Assembly: GCA_017469845.1 (NCBI GenBank)
Contig: JAFUFP010000014.1
Coordinates: forward strand, 1 to 63,029
Direction: 5' to 3'
Origin: Bacteroidales bacterium
GTDB taxonomy: Bacteria > Bacteroidota > Bacteroidia > Bacteroidales > UBA932
Length of the DNA stretch: 63,029 nucleotides
Each line of letters starts with the position of its first letter. Positions within the stretch are counted from its first letter, which is position 1. Made by a program: the position numbers and the translations under genes. The notes under the pieces were generated by a model that was given only the letters and a program-made list of their open reading frames with translations, did not search any database and had not been told where the DNA came from. This document shows positions 9,497 to 17,664 of the stretch, one piece after another.

Positions 9497-10546
9497 CTAC
9501 TGCTTGGGAGCGGAGTACTCGCGGATATGCTGTTCTTCACTCAGACGGCAGACGAGGATATTGCCGTCCTTCGCGGAAACTATGTAATCTTTCAATCCGT
9601 CCACGACGACGGTCTTGGCATCGGGAGCGTTGACCACACAGCCGCCGCAGCCGAACAGGCGGACATCCTCTCCCACAACGTGGTTGCCGTTGTCATCAGC
9701 GGGAATATGATCCTTCACCGACCCCCATGTACCGAGGTCACTCCAGGCGAGATCTCCGGCTATGACGAAGATGTCCGGGGACTTCTCCATGACGGCGTAG
9801 TCTATTGAAATCTTTTCGCACTGCGGGAAAAGACGCGCAAGCTCGGCTTTCTCGGCCTCCGTATAGAACGAAGGGCAGAGCTCATCCATTATGGAGGAGA
9901 TTCCGGGGGCGTAGGCCTTCAAGGCCGCATTCACCGTCGACACGTTCCATATGAATATTCCCGCGTTCCAGAAATAATTCCCGGCAGCGAGGTACTTTTC
10001 GGCCGTAGCAAGATCAGGCTTTTCCTTGAACTGGGACACTTTCACGACCTCGTCTTCGGCCACACTCTCGGAGCAGATGTATCCGTAGCCGGTTTCGGGC
10101 CTGGTGGGTTTGATGCCTACGGTCACAATCTTGGACGTTCCGGACACGGCTTCAACAGCCTTCTTTATGACAGAGGCGAACTTCTCCGTTTTGAGTACAA
10201 GCGCATCCGCGGGAGTCACGACAACGTCAGCATCGGGATACTTGACGGCTATCTTGCGGCATGCGTATGCTATGCAGGGGGCAGTGTTGCGGGCCACCGG
10301 TTCACAAAGAATCTGGTCTTCAGGTATGAAGGGAAGCTGCTGCTTGACGATGTCGGCATAGCGCTCCCCTGTCACCACCCAGAAATTCTCCTTGGGGCAA
10401 ACGGGCAGAAAACGGTCTACCGTAAGTTGTATCATAGTGCGTCCCACACCTAGGACATCGATGAATTGTTTCGGCATCGCAGGGGTGCTGAGGGGCCACA
10501 ATCTGCTTCCTACTCCCCCGGCCATAATGACGACATGTGTACTCAT
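9497..10546 (-). CDS. manC: Mannose-1-phosphate guanylyltransferase
   Basis: Makes GDP-mannose from mannose-1-phosphate and GTP, feeding capsule, LPS and glycoprotein sugars. The N-terminal nucleotidyltransferase signature AGGVGSRLWPLS lies at residues 9-20, followed by the PKQF motif. The later WNAGIFIWN and SIDYAVMEKS motifs are characteristic of the family. At 349 residues it is the short form without the C-terminal cupin isomerase domain. It is transcribed away from aqpZ. A reverse-strand TAATTTTG at 10563-10570 could be its -7 element. Confidence 0.92.
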   Translation of the reverse strand: MSTHVVIMAGGVGSRLWPLSTPAMPKQFIDVLGVGRTMIQLTVDRFLPVCPKENFWVVTGERYADIVKQQLPFIPEDQILCEPVARNTAPCIAYACRKIAVKYPDADVVVTPADALVLKTEKFASVIKKAVEAVSGTSKIVTVGIKPTRPETGYGYICSESVAEDEVVKVSQFKEKPDLATAEKYLAAGNYFWNAGIFIWNVSTVNAALKAYAPGISSIMDELCPSFYTEAEKAELARLFPQCEKISIDYAVMEKSPDIFVIAGDLAWSDLGTWGSVKDHIPADDNGNHVVGEDVRLFGCGGCVVNAPDAKTVVVDGLKDYIVSAKDGNILVCRLSEEQHIREYSAPKQ

Positions 10547-10593
10547 GTAAATAAGTTTTTTTCAAAATTACATCATTTTACCCAAAAAAGCAT

Positions 10594-10601
10594 TAACTTT
10601 A
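10594..10601 (+). promoter_or_regulatory. Probable -7 element for aqpZ
   Basis: TAACTTTA differs from TAnnTTTG at the last position and lies 33 bases before the aqpZ start, in the divergent manC-aqpZ intergenic region. Confidence 0.35.
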
Positions 10602-10634
10602 GCCTACTAAAACATTTACCAACTAATAAGAGTT

Positions 10635-11321
10635 ATGAAAAAGTATGTTGCTGAGTGTATCGGAACCATGGTTCTGACACTCCTGGGCTGCGGAACTGCA
10701 GTCTTCCTGGGATGCGGCACATCCGCCGGCGTTGTCGGTACAGCTATCGCTTTCGGTCTTTCAGTCGTAGCTATGGCTTACACCATCGGAGGAATCTCCG
10801 GTTGCCACATCAATCCCGCCATCACTCTCGGTGTCGCCCTCAGCGGCCGCATGACTTGGAAAGATGCTTGCGGATACTGGTGCGGACAGGTTCTCGGCGG
10901 TATCATCGGAGCAGCCATCCTCTTCCTCATCGTCAAAGCTACCGGAGCTCCCGGAGCAATGGGTGATCCTGCAGGACTCGGAACCAACGGTGTTGCCAAT
11001 GCTGGCGGCGTAGGCGGTGCATTCCTCGTTGAGGTAATCGCAACATTCCTCTTCGTCCTCGTTGTTCTCGGAACAACTGACTCAAAGGTCGGTGCCGGCA
11101 ACCTCGCAGGTCTCGCCATCGGTCTTTCCCTTATCCTGATCCACCTCGTGTGCATCAACCTCACCGGAACATCAGTGAACCCTGCCCGTTCCATCGGACC
11201 CGCTCTGTTCGTAGGTGGTGACGCTCTGAAGGATCTGTGGGTATTCATCGTGGCTCCTCTCGTCGGTGGTGCATTGAGCGCCTGCTGCTGGGGTGCTATC
11301 GCTCCCAAGGACGAGAAATAA
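10635..11321 (+). CDS. aqpZ: Aquaporin Z-type water channel
   Basis: Six-helix MIP-family channel of the inner membrane. Both NPA half-helix motifs are present: HINPAI near residue 60 and SVNPARS near residue 182, the latter followed by the arginine expected in the selectivity filter. The length of 228 residues and the hydrophobic pattern fit AqpZ better than the glycerol facilitator GlpF, which has a longer second half with an aspartate after the second NPA. The N-terminal helix is unusually cysteine-rich. A clear terminator follows. Confidence 0.92.
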   Translation: MKKYVAECIGTMVLTLLGCGTAVFLGCGTSAGVVGTAIAFGLSVVAMAYTIGGISGCHINPAITLGVALSGRMTWKDACGYWCGQVLGGIIGAAILFLIVKATGAPGAMGDPAGLGTNGVANAGGVGGAFLVEVIATFLFVLVVLGTTDSKVGAGNLAGLAIGLSLILIHLVCINLTGTSVNPARSIGPALFVGGDALKDLWVFIVAPLVGGALSACCWGAIAPKDEK

Positions 11322-11345
11322 GTTTCCTCATCCCCACAAAATAAG

Positions 11346-11380
11346 TATCCGGCCGGATTTCCGGTCGGATATTTATTTTT
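11346..11380 (+). terminator. Rho-independent terminator after aqpZ
   Basis: TATCCGGCCGG (11346-11356) pairs with CCGGTCGGATA (11361-11371), allowing one G-T pair, and is followed by TTTATTTTTTG. Confidence 0.8.
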
Positions 11381-11443
11381 TGTTCCTGCGAATCCGGTGT
11401 CGTCCCCTGATGGCGAGATAACCGGAAAGCTGACGAAGAAGCC

Positions 11444-11851
11444 TTAATCTTCGCTGCTGCTCTTCTGATGGACGGAAACTTTCTTCACTTTGCTGCCGTT
11501 ATGGACAATGATCTGGCAATCTCTGGAAGAATCTCCGGTATTGGCGGAGACTGTAATAAGCATTCCGTGGGCGAGTTCCTTGGAACGGGCCTCCGGGGTT
11601 CTTACGACGATCCATCCTCCATCGAGGAGAAGGGTTCCGTCAGCGTGTTCAGTCCTCAAGGAAATGGTCTTGCCGTCCTGCTTGATCTCATCCAGGTAGA
11701 AACCGCTGTTGGAAGTAATCGTATAACGTCCCACTTCGTTGGAAAGAGTGACTTTCTCGTTGGAAAGAAGCAGGATATCCTTATTCTTTTGGCAGCCCGT
11801 CAGAAGAAGGGCCATCAGCGCGATCGCTGAAAACAGTAATGATTTTCTCAT
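11444..11851 (-). CDS. Small BACON-like lipoprotein
   Basis: The chosen start (reverse-strand ATG at 11851) gives MRKSLLFS followed by a hydrophobic stretch and the lipobox LLTGC, so the mature protein should be lipid-anchored at about Cys20. An in-frame extension upstream of that ATG lacks signal-peptide character. The roughly 110-residue mature part is beta-rich and resembles a single BACON/Ig-like domain by its alternating hydrophobic pattern. Function is unknown. It lies 67 bases downstream of folE on the same strand and might be read through from it. Confidence 0.65.
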   Translation of the reverse strand: MRKSLLFSAIALMALLLTGCQKNKDILLLSNEKVTLSNEVGRYTITSNSGFYLDEIKQDGKTISLRTEHADGTLLLDGGWIVVRTPEARSKELAHGMLITVSANTGDSSRDCQIIVHNGSKVKKVSVHQKSSSED

Positions 11852-11917
11852 GATATCTCTTTCAATAAAAGTAGTGGTGAATCGCTCACATCCCAAATAG
11901 AGCAATCTCCATGCCAG

Positions 11918-12508
11918 CTATTCCTTGATGAGGTTCAGGAACTCGTTGCGGGTTCTTGCGGAAGAGAGGAAAATACCGGAGAATGCGGAAGTCGTGGTGA
12001 TCGAATTTGTCTTCTCCACTCCCCTTATCCTCATGCAGGTATGCATAGCTTCGATCACGACCGCAACTCCGAGGGGTTTGATTGAATCCTGGATGCAGTC
12101 CCTTATCTGGACAGTCAGTCTCTCCTGAACCTGAAGACGCCTTGCATACGTGTTGACCACACGGGCTATCTTGCTCAGACCCGTTATCTTTCCGTCAGGG
12201 ATGTACGCGACATGAGCCTTTCCGATGAAAGGAAGCATATGGTGTTCGCACATGGAATAGAGTTCTATATCCTTGACGAGAACCATCTGGCGGTATTTCT
12301 CATCAAAGATGGCGGAACGGATGATCATCTCACCGTCCTGGGAATATCCCTGGGTAAGGTATTGGAGAGCCTTGGCGACCCTCTCGGGAGTCTTGAGAAG
12401 CCCCTCCCTTTCGGGATCCTCCCCGATCAGTCTCAATATCTCCTTCACATGCGACGCAAGCTCATTGGTCACATCTTCATCATAATGATCTTCCCTGTAG
12501 TATGCCAT
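11918..12508 (-). CDS. folE: GTP cyclohydrolase I
   Basis: Converts GTP to 7,8-dihydroneopterin triphosphate, the first step of folate and queuosine precursor synthesis. The zinc-ligand motif CEHHMLPF begins at residue 87, and the third ligand is Cys158 in MHTCMRIRG. The conserved [10 protein letters not shown] and RLQVQERLT segments are present. At 196 residues it is a standard type IA enzyme. Confidence 0.95.
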   Translation of the reverse strand: MAYYREDHYDEDVTNELASHVKEILRLIGEDPEREGLLKTPERVAKALQYLTQGYSQDGEMIIRSAIFDEKYRQMVLVKDIELYSMCEHHMLPFIGKAHVAYIPDGKITGLSKIARVVNTYARRLQVQERLTVQIRDCIQDSIKPLGVAVVIEAMHTCMRIRGVEKTNSITTTSAFSGIFLSSARTRNEFLNLIKE

Positions 12509-12764
12509 GACAAAAAACGGAAAAAAGTCAAAAAAAACACGTCGGGACAGTGGGCAAAATCATAAATAATTCGTTTGAAAAAATTATTGGCGCATTTATT
12601 GCACCACGCCCACAGAGGGCCCAAAGGCAACCTCCCCTAATAAGGCTGCAAAATTAGGCAAAAAAATATTCACTATATCATTTTTTTGTATATATTTGCG
12701 CCCCGTATATGGAGACCATATACCCGTGATTACTGATTATTAACAATTTAAAACGATATTGACA
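12509..12764. other. AT-rich divergent intergenic region folE / DUF2795 gene
   Basis: There is no coding sequence here. The right part has TATATTTG at 12691-12698, a good -7 element for the DUF2795 gene about 67 bases downstream. The remainder is A/T-rich with a small G/C-rich patch near 12600-12640, and I see no convincing structured element in it. Confidence 0.4.
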
Positions 12765-12986
12765 ATGTATTGGACACTTGAACTCGCCAGCAGCCTGGAC
12801 GATGCTCCATGGCCGGCATCAAAGGAAGAACTCATCGATTACGCAAACCGCTCCGGAGCCCCCGAAGAGGTCATCGAGAATCTTCAGGAACTCGAAGATG
12901 ACGGAGACATCTATGAAAGCATAGAAGATATCTGGCCCGACTACCCCACCAAGGACGATTTCTTCTTTAACGAAGAGGAATATTAG
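12765..12986 (+). CDS. DUF2795 family small acidic protein
   Basis: 73-residue strongly acidic protein, starting at the ATG that gives MYWTLELAS. The middle segment has the DUF2795 look: PASKEELIDYANRSGAP, then a helix with ENLQELEDD and a tail rich in Asp/Glu and aromatic residues. Members are small, widespread in Bacteroidota, often highly expressed, and of unknown function. It has a good upstream promoter and a strong downstream terminator, so it is a monocistronic unit. It marks the left flank of the accessory region. Confidence 0.8.
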   Translation: MYWTLELASSLDDAPWPASKEELIDYANRSGAPEEVIENLQELEDDGDIYESIEDIWPDYPTKDDFFFNEEEY

Positions 12987-13031
12987 TATTCCTCGGCATT
13001 ACTAAAACGCCGTAAATACTTAAATATCAAT

Positions 13032-13070
13032 AAAGAGAGGGAGACAACGAATGTTTCCCTCTCTTTGTTT
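13032..13070 (+). terminator. Rho-independent terminator after the DUF2795 gene
   Basis: AAAGAGAGGGA (13032-13042) pairs perfectly with TCCCTCTCTTT (13056-13066), then GTTTTAG. Confidence 0.8.
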
Positions 13071-13093
13071 TAGCCCGTTTTAACACGAAATAC

Positions 13094-13107
13094 GTTTCCC
13101 TATTTGC
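13094..13107 (+). repeat. Island A left repeat, copy 1
   Basis: GTTTCCCTATTTGC is repeated exactly at 13138-13151, and with one mismatch in the same orientation at 32983-32996 beyond the last island gene. It lies about 90 bases before the integrase start, where an attachment site or integrase/excisionase arm site would be expected. Whether it is the recombination core or a protein-binding arm is not decidable here. Confidence 0.45.
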
Positions 13108-13137
13108 GCACCCTCTATTGGGGGTAAGTCTTGTTTT

Positions 13138-13151
13138 GTTTCCCTATTTGC
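13138..13151 (+). repeat. Island A left repeat, copy 2
   Basis: Second exact copy of GTTTCCCTATTTGC, immediately upstream of TACCTTTG (13154-13161). That octamer is an exact -7 promoter element for the integrase gene. Overlap with the promoter suggests that an element-encoded DNA-binding protein could regulate the integrase here. Confidence 0.45.
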
Positions 13152-13191
13152 ACTACCTTTGTTCCGTTCCTCCTACATAACAGAAAGCACT

Positions 13192-14577
13192 ATGGGCAGA
13201 GCAAAGAAAACGGCGGTAATCGGCAAACTTCGGTTAAGGTACGACAACAAGAAAGAGGCCAGCAGCACCAAGCTATACCCCATCTACTACGAGTACAATT
13301 ACAACCGCCACGTCATTAAGAAAGCGTCCCCTTTCAAGGCTCGCATTAAGGATTGGAGTGCAAGCGCCAACAACGGGAAGGGCGGACTGCGCTCCTCCTA
13401 TGGAGATGACTATATCCGTGATACCTACAGGATGCTCCATTATTTGAGCGAAATGGATGACAAAATCCGTGAATACGCAGAGAAGCATCCCGGTAGGCTC
13501 ACCGAAGATATAATCCGTTCCCTCCTCAATGATGCGCCTTTGACCAGGAGCGATGAGGGAAGAGACTTCGTTGCCTATGTCAATGAAGATTTGCAAACCA
13601 GATACACCGCCAACAAGATTAAGTTAAGCCGATATGAAAATGGCCTGTCTGGAATGAGGATTTTCCAAGAGTTCTTACGGGCAACAGGGAAAGGCACTTA
13701 CAAAGCAGATAGCATTTATCTTGGCGAAATCACTGGCGAGCTGATAGATGACTATATCGCATACCGAAAGAATGTCAAGCAGAACGAGAATACAACCATC
13801 AATCATTCGCTAACGCCGATTATCTTGGCTTGTAGAAAAGCTGCGATGAAACACTATATCGCAGAGGATGTTTATAACGAAATCAAGGAGAAACGCCTGG
13901 TGATAGACGCTGCAACGATTGACGATGACAGCTTTGATGGAAAATACCTCACAAAAGAGAACCTTGAAAAGCTGGCAGACTTCTATAACAACGATACCGA
14001 GAAGCGCAGAAAGGAATATGTGGAGATGTTCTTTTTCTCGTTCCACGCCGGAGGATTACGAATGATTGACGTGATGACCCTACAATGGCGAAACATTGAC
14101 CTGAACAAGAAGGAATTGAAGAAGGTGCTAATCAAGACAATGAAATACCAGAAGCAGCGCAACACCATCCCCCTCACTCCTCCTGCTATTAGGATACTGA
14201 ACAAATGGCAGGAAATGGGACGGAGAAAGCGATTTGTTTTTGACCTACTTGAAGATGACTTTAACATAAATGACGACAAGGCGCTTTATCTCGCTCGCAA
14301 CAATGCAGACAGAAAGGTCAATCAAGCTCTCAAAGTAGTGGGACAACGGATGGGACTTCCTTTTACTTTGTCATTTCACTGCGCCAGACATTCATTTGCC
14401 ATCAACGCTCTCAACGACAAGGACCACCCGTTGGATATGTACCAGGTCTCTCGCTTACTTGGGCATTCATCAACGGAAACCACAGAGAAAGTGTATGCTG
14501 ATTACATCGTAGAGACCTTGGGCGATAAGATGAATGAGTTGAACTTTGACTTCCTTCCAGACCTGGACAAGAAGTAA
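13192..14577 (+). CDS. int: Tyrosine recombinase, integrase of the accessory island
   Basis: Catalyses site-specific recombination. The ATG at 13192 (MGRAKK) is preferred because the upstream in-frame extension overlaps the promoter and repeat. The 461-residue protein has a lysine-rich N-terminal arm-binding region, a SAM-like core-binding domain (about residues 115-215) and a catalytic domain. Active-site residues are visible: Arg in GGLRMID (near 290), His-x-x-Arg in FHCARHS (near 396-399), His in LLGHSS (near 425) and the nucleophilic Tyr in KVYADY (near 435). This is the architecture of Bacteroidota conjugative and mobilizable element integrases. Base composition is lower in GC than the backbone genes. 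Confidence 0.93.
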   Translation: MGRAKKTAVIGKLRLRYDNKKEASSTKLYPIYYEYNYNRHVIKKASPFKARIKDWSASANNGKGGLRSSYGDDYIRDTYRMLHYLSEMDDKIREYAEKHPGRLTEDIIRSLLNDAPLTRSDEGRDFVAYVNEDLQTRYTANKIKLSRYENGLSGMRIFQEFLRATGKGTYKADSIYLGEITGELIDDYIAYRKNVKQNENTTINHSLTPIILACRKAAMKHYIAEDVYNEIKEKRLVIDAATIDDDSFDGKYLTKENLEKLADFYNNDTEKRRKEYVEMFFFSFHAGGLRMIDVMTLQWRNIDLNKKELKKVLIKTMKYQKQRNTIPLTPPAIRILNKWQEMGRRKRFVFDLLEDDFNINDDKALYLARNNADRKVNQALKVVGQRMGLPFTLSFHCARHSFAINALNDKDHPLDMYQVSRLLGHSSTETTEKVYADYIVETLGDKMNELNFDFLPDLDKK

Positions 14578-14912
14578 GGGAATTGTGTAGCCAAGAAAGC
14601 AGGTTTTATCGCGGTATTTCTTTGCCCCGAATTGCCCGTTTTTGGCCTCCTGGTGCGTTCTGGCCCAGAGATAAGAAATCTATTCCCGGTGTGATTTGGG
14701 TCGCTCTAATGGGCAGGAAACGCCCTCTATGCCCCGGTTATGCCCCCACCCCCGGTCCCCTGAACTCCCTCCCTCCGGGATACCCAGGCCACCCCGTCAA
14801 AAGCCGAAGAACAATTGTGTAAAAATAATTTCCCCCTTTTTTTCGCCTCAAAAAAGGGCTACCTATCTCTCCTTTTCATTTCCAAGCACTATTTATTGGA
14901 AAAGAAGGAGTT
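14578..14912 (+). other. Non-coding stretch after the integrase
   Basis: About 335 bases without a convincing gene. Short open frames here are proline/glycine-rich and look like chance. A stem-loop at 14834-14858 (CCCTTTTTT against AAAAAAGGG) could end integrase transcription. An AAGGAG motif at 14905-14910 serves the next small gene. Confidence 0.4.
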
Positions 14913-15092
14913 ATGACACAGACAAACAATTACCGGGTAAGGCGGCGAATGCCCGATGAACAACGCCGTAAGATAAGTGAGGCATTGAAGGGGAAGAAGC
15001 GAAGCCCCGAAACGAAGAAAGCTTTGTCCAGGGCTCTATCACGCTACTGGAAGTCTGTTAGATGGATTGAAGACGCAAGGGAGGGCGAATAG
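14913..15092 (+). CDS. Small basic NUMOD3-like DNA-binding protein
   Basis: 59-residue protein starting at an ATG just after AAGGAG (14905-14910), one of the few clear Shine-Dalgarno motifs in the window. It is very rich in Lys and Arg. The segment RRKISEALKGKKRSPETKKA resembles the NUMOD3 DNA-binding motif that repeats in homing endonucleases and phage proteins. It is immediately followed by the next gene (stop 15090-15092, start 15094), so they are translationally linked. Role is unknown; DNA binding during element transfer or regulation is an inference. Confidence 0.6.
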   Translation: MTQTNNYRVRRRMPDEQRRKISEALKGKKRSPETKKALSRALSRYWKSVRWIEDAREGE

Positions 15093-15093
15093 T

Positions 15094-15534
15094 ATGGGAA
15101 AGCGAATAGAAGCAATCAAGCGTATGATGCAAGCCACGCCGCAGGAGGTGATGGCTGGATACCTATTTCACTTTGTCGTGAATAGCAAGGACCAGTTCTG
15201 GAAGACGAAGTACTACGACCAGACGGCCTACTTTGAGCTCAACACCGATAACGATGCCTTTATGATTGATGTCCTCTATATGGGCCAAGAGACATCTTTC
15301 CCACTCAATGCCTTTATGCATCCAACTCCGGACTACAACAGCGTGCTGGCCATAACCGATAATCTTCTCTCCTGGCTGGAAAACACCTATGCAGCGCATT
15401 CGGCAGCTCTACCGGAACCACCAAGACCCAGGAGAAGGAGGGTAAAGGTTGCAAAGCAGCAGCAACTACCACAACCGGCTATGAATACAAGGATGCCGAA
15501 TGGAAACAATGCGAGAAGGCAGAAATCTTCGTGA
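15094..15534 (+). CDS. Hypothetical mobile-element protein
   Basis: 146 residues from the ATG at 15094 (MGKRIEAIKRMMQ), chosen because it sits 7 bases after GGGAGGG and one base after the preceding stop. The N-terminal 110 residues look globular, with aromatic-rich segments around KYYDQTAYF. The tail is proline- and arginine-rich (PEPPRPRRRRVK) and ends in a low-complexity region. I recognise no family. A hairpin CCCGT-ACGGG follows at 15542-15560. Confidence 0.55.
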   Translation: MGKRIEAIKRMMQATPQEVMAGYLFHFVVNSKDQFWKTKYYDQTAYFELNTDNDAFMIDVLYMGQETSFPLNAFMHPTPDYNSVLAITDNLLSWLENTYAAHSAALPEPPRPRRRRVKVAKQQQLPQPAMNTRMPNGNNARRQKSS

Positions 15535-16019
15535 TTTTTGCCCGTTTCGTTTTTCACGGGTAAAGTATTGATAATTTGCTTGTTGCGTTTCAATCTTTCG
15601 CGCGCGTGTGCGCGTGCGCATATTATAGTAAGAAAATTTTAATTTCCGATGAAAAAATTGATGAATTTTTTGAGTTTGGCACGGGTTTTGAAATAGTATA
15701 AGATGTCAAGCGACAATATAGTTCTTTACAATACGAGAGGATTGATTTAGGCTCTCCACCAGGAGGACCACGACTACTTGCAACCTCAAAAAAATAAGTG
15801 CTAAAGGTCAGTATCGTTTAAGCGGGGACCTTGCCTTTCTTTGGTCTCCGCTATTTTCGTTTTCACTGACTTGCTATACGAAGCACCCATAGGCAACGAG
15901 CTCTAAAGCCTTGGAGTGCCGGTAGAACTGGGATAGAACCATACCTACCCCATACGGGAGAACTATGCCCGGTCCAAAATTATAAACGATACAATTACAA
16001 CAATTTATACATTTTTACT
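15535..16019. other. Non-coding region with a purine-pyrimidine tract and a terminator-like hairpin
   Basis: 485 bases without a credible gene. It contains a 25-base alternating pyrimidine-purine tract at 15599-15623 (CG/TG/CA steps). A strong hairpin follows at 15821-15852, AGCGGGGACC with GGTCTCCGCT, then ATTTTCGTTTTC. The interval 15624-15820 therefore looks like a short transcript with its own terminator. Two very short frames there (MSSDNIVLYNTRGLI from 15703 and one of 11 codons) are too short to call. The 15860-16019 part has no feature I can name. Confidence 0.4.
15821..15862 (+). terminator. Terminator-like hairpin in the non-coding region
   Basis: AGCGGGGACC (15821-15830) pairs with GGTCTCCGCT (15843-15852), with one G-T pair, and is followed by a T-rich run. 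No annotated gene ends just upstream, so it may terminate a small RNA. Confidence 0.55.
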
Positions 16020-16466
16020 ATGACAGAGTATTGCATCTGGGGAACAAATGAGCCCTTCAAAACCACGAATGCTTTCCACACTGCGGTAAGAAACCAGGCA
16101 TTTGGAAAGAGTGAGAATAATTCCTTTTACAGCAGGAATTACCCTTCCAGCTACTTCAACTTCTCATGGTCTGGTGGTTATCTTGTTCTCAACTTCTACA
16201 ATGTAAGGACAAACAGAGAGGAACACATCAATACCTGGAAGAAGAACCTCTCCTACTCTCTCTTCACTGAACTCCTTGAAAGCAAGATAGGGTACTATCT
16301 CTCCAGCTTGAACGAATTCCCGGAGCCGCCAAAGGAGGAAACCTCTATGTCGGTCCTTTGGGAAATAGTCAAATGGATTTTTGGAGCTCTATTCTGGGTG
16401 CTCGGAATGATACTCAAATGTGCCTGGGCAATAATTACGTTGCCTTTCAAGATATTGTTCAGCTAA
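16020..16466 (+). CDS. Hypothetical protein with C-terminal membrane segment
   Basis: 148 residues. The N-terminal two-thirds is soluble-looking and rich in aromatic residues and asparagine. A proline/glutamate hinge (EFPEPPKEE) leads into one or two hydrophobic helices at about residues 110-148. It is probably an inner-membrane protein with its globular part on one side. No family recognised. It is the first of three short genes in the same direction, with 49- and 21-base spacings. Confidence 0.55.
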   Translation: MTEYCIWGTNEPFKTTNAFHTAVRNQAFGKSENNSFYSRNYPSSYFNFSWSGGYLVLNFYNVRTNREEHINTWKKNLSYSLFTELLESKIGYYLSSLNEFPEPPKEETSMSVLWEIVKWIFGALFWVLGMILKCAWAIITLPFKILFS

Positions 16467-16515
16467 AGATACTGAGATTGGCAAATTAGTTTAACAAATT
16501 AAAATACAACAAGAT

Positions 16516-16941
16516 ATGCAAAAAGAGTTATTCAATGGAAACGGGATTGAGATTTGTGCAATGCCGACAATGATGATGGATGGATTTACTCCAGTCTGCG
16601 GTACTATGTTCTATATCGCCAATGAGGAAAAGAAATATGAGATTGGCGGTGATGGCATCTGGGTTATGGATTTGGGCAAGATACAGAATGCGAATGCGTT
16701 TATGCAGGGCATCAAGTATGTAAGCCAGTTTGCTTCCAGCAAGAACAGAGAGATTTGCTGGAATATATTGAAGAAGATGGCGAAAGAACCGGATAAGGCC
16801 TCTGAATGGTATGTCCGTATGATTGCCTTCTTCTGCGACCTTGGACTATGGAAAAAAAGGAACCTCTGCCAGCCGGAAGTGTGGCACAAGGATTTTCCCA
16901 AGTACCTCGCCAACAACCTGTGGAATTATTACATTGTTTAA
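16516..16941 (+). CDS. Hypothetical mobile-element protein
   Basis: 141-residue protein of unknown function. A beta-rich N-terminus is followed by a helical half containing ICWNILKKMAKEPDKA. No signal peptide and no motif I recognise. Codon use is even across the frame, and the frame is closed by a stop just before the next start, which supports a real gene. Confidence 0.5.
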   Translation: MQKELFNGNGIEICAMPTMMMDGFTPVCGTMFYIANEEKKYEIGGDGIWVMDLGKIQNANAFMQGIKYVSQFASSKNREICWNILKKMAKEPDKASEWYVRMIAFFCDLGLWKKRNLCQPEVWHKDFPKYLANNLWNYYIV

Positions 16942-16962
16942 CAAATAAAAATGCAATTGATT

Positions 16963-17193
16963 ATGGCATACACAAAAACAAGAAATATAAACACTCTTTT
17001 CAGCGTTTCACCTGAAAGGAGGGAAGAACTGACAAGAGCTGCAGCTGAAATTGTGAAGAAGGCACACGCCGGATTGCCTGGTGGTGGAATATGCAAGATA
17101 GATGGTGATGAACTCGGCATCAAGACAAAAGCGGAAGCAGAGTTCTTTTGGACGACCCTCTGCGCAATGGACAATGTTAGAACGATTGTTTAA
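16963..17193 (+). CDS. Hypothetical small protein
   Basis: 76 residues from the ATG giving MAYTKTRN; an ATG 12 bases upstream is an alternative start. The sequence is soluble, with a glycine-rich turn (GLPGGGICKIDGDEL). No family recognised. Ends at a terminator shared with the convergent coiled-coil gene. Confidence 0.45.
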   Translation: MAYTKTRNINTLFSVSPERREELTRAAAEIVKKAHAGLPGGGICKIDGDELGIKTKAEAEFFWTTLCAMDNVRTIV

Positions 17194-17204
17194 ATGAGAA
17201 ACGT

Positions 17205-17231
17205 AAGGGAAGGTTTTTGGCCTTCCCTTTT
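17205..17231. terminator. Convergent terminator
   Basis: AAGGGAAGG (17205-17213) pairs with CCTTCCCTT (17221-17229) and is followed by TTCTT. It lies between two converging genes. Confidence 0.7.
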
Positions 17232-17232
17232 C

Positions 17233-17664
17233 TTATGCTCGTTTGTGAAGTGATGTCAGAAGTGATTTCAGCTCTTGGTTCTCCTTGTAGATTGCCCTGA
17301 CTTCCGGGACCTCCTTTGCAAGAGCTTCAATCTTCGCCTTGGTCATCAGCGCCTGGGAAAAGTATTCCTGGTACGGGACCTTGCCGATGAACACGCCGTA
17401 TTGCCCGCCCTCTGTCTTCTGTATGCTGACCTCTACAACATAGATGGCCATCTCTTCACCGGTCTGTGGATTGGTGATTGTATTAACTGCACAAGTGGTC
17501 CCTCGGGAAATCGCCTCTTCAATTTGGTAATCTTTCAACCCCAGGCTTTGCAGGACACGGACATTTTCCTCAATGTATTCCAGGGAGGGAAGGTACTTGT
17601 GGATGAGTTGAAGCTGCCGGTCCTGTTCTTCAACTCTCTTTTGCAATTCTGCTTTCGGGGTCAT
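17233..17664 (-). CDS. Hypothetical protein co-transcribed with an XRE regulator
   Basis: 143-residue protein. The N-terminus (about residues 1-45) is predicted coiled coil (KRVEEQDRQLQLIHKYL), a compact middle section carries beta strands, and the C-terminus is helical. Its start codon directly abuts the stop codon of the upstream XRE gene (TAG then ATG), so the pair is translationally coupled. It may be a partner of the regulator, for example a sensor or anti-repressor, but that is inference from coupling only. Confidence 0.55.
   Translation of the reverse strand: MTPKAELQKRVEEQDRQLQLIHKYLPSLEYIEENVRVLQSLGLKDYQIEEAISRGTTCAVNTITNPQTGEEMAIYVVEVSIQKTEGGQYGVFIGKVPYQEYFSQALMTKAKIEALAKEVPEVRAIYKENQELKSLLTSLHKRA

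Noticed and set aside
14583..14822. 80-codon frame after the integrase
   Set aside because: Proline/glycine/arginine-rich random-looking sequence without start context. Overlaps other equally poor frames.
15703..15750. 15-codon frame MSSDNIVLYNTRGLI in the non-coding block
   Set aside because: Too short and with no ribosome-binding or conservation evidence. Noted only because a terminator lies downstream.
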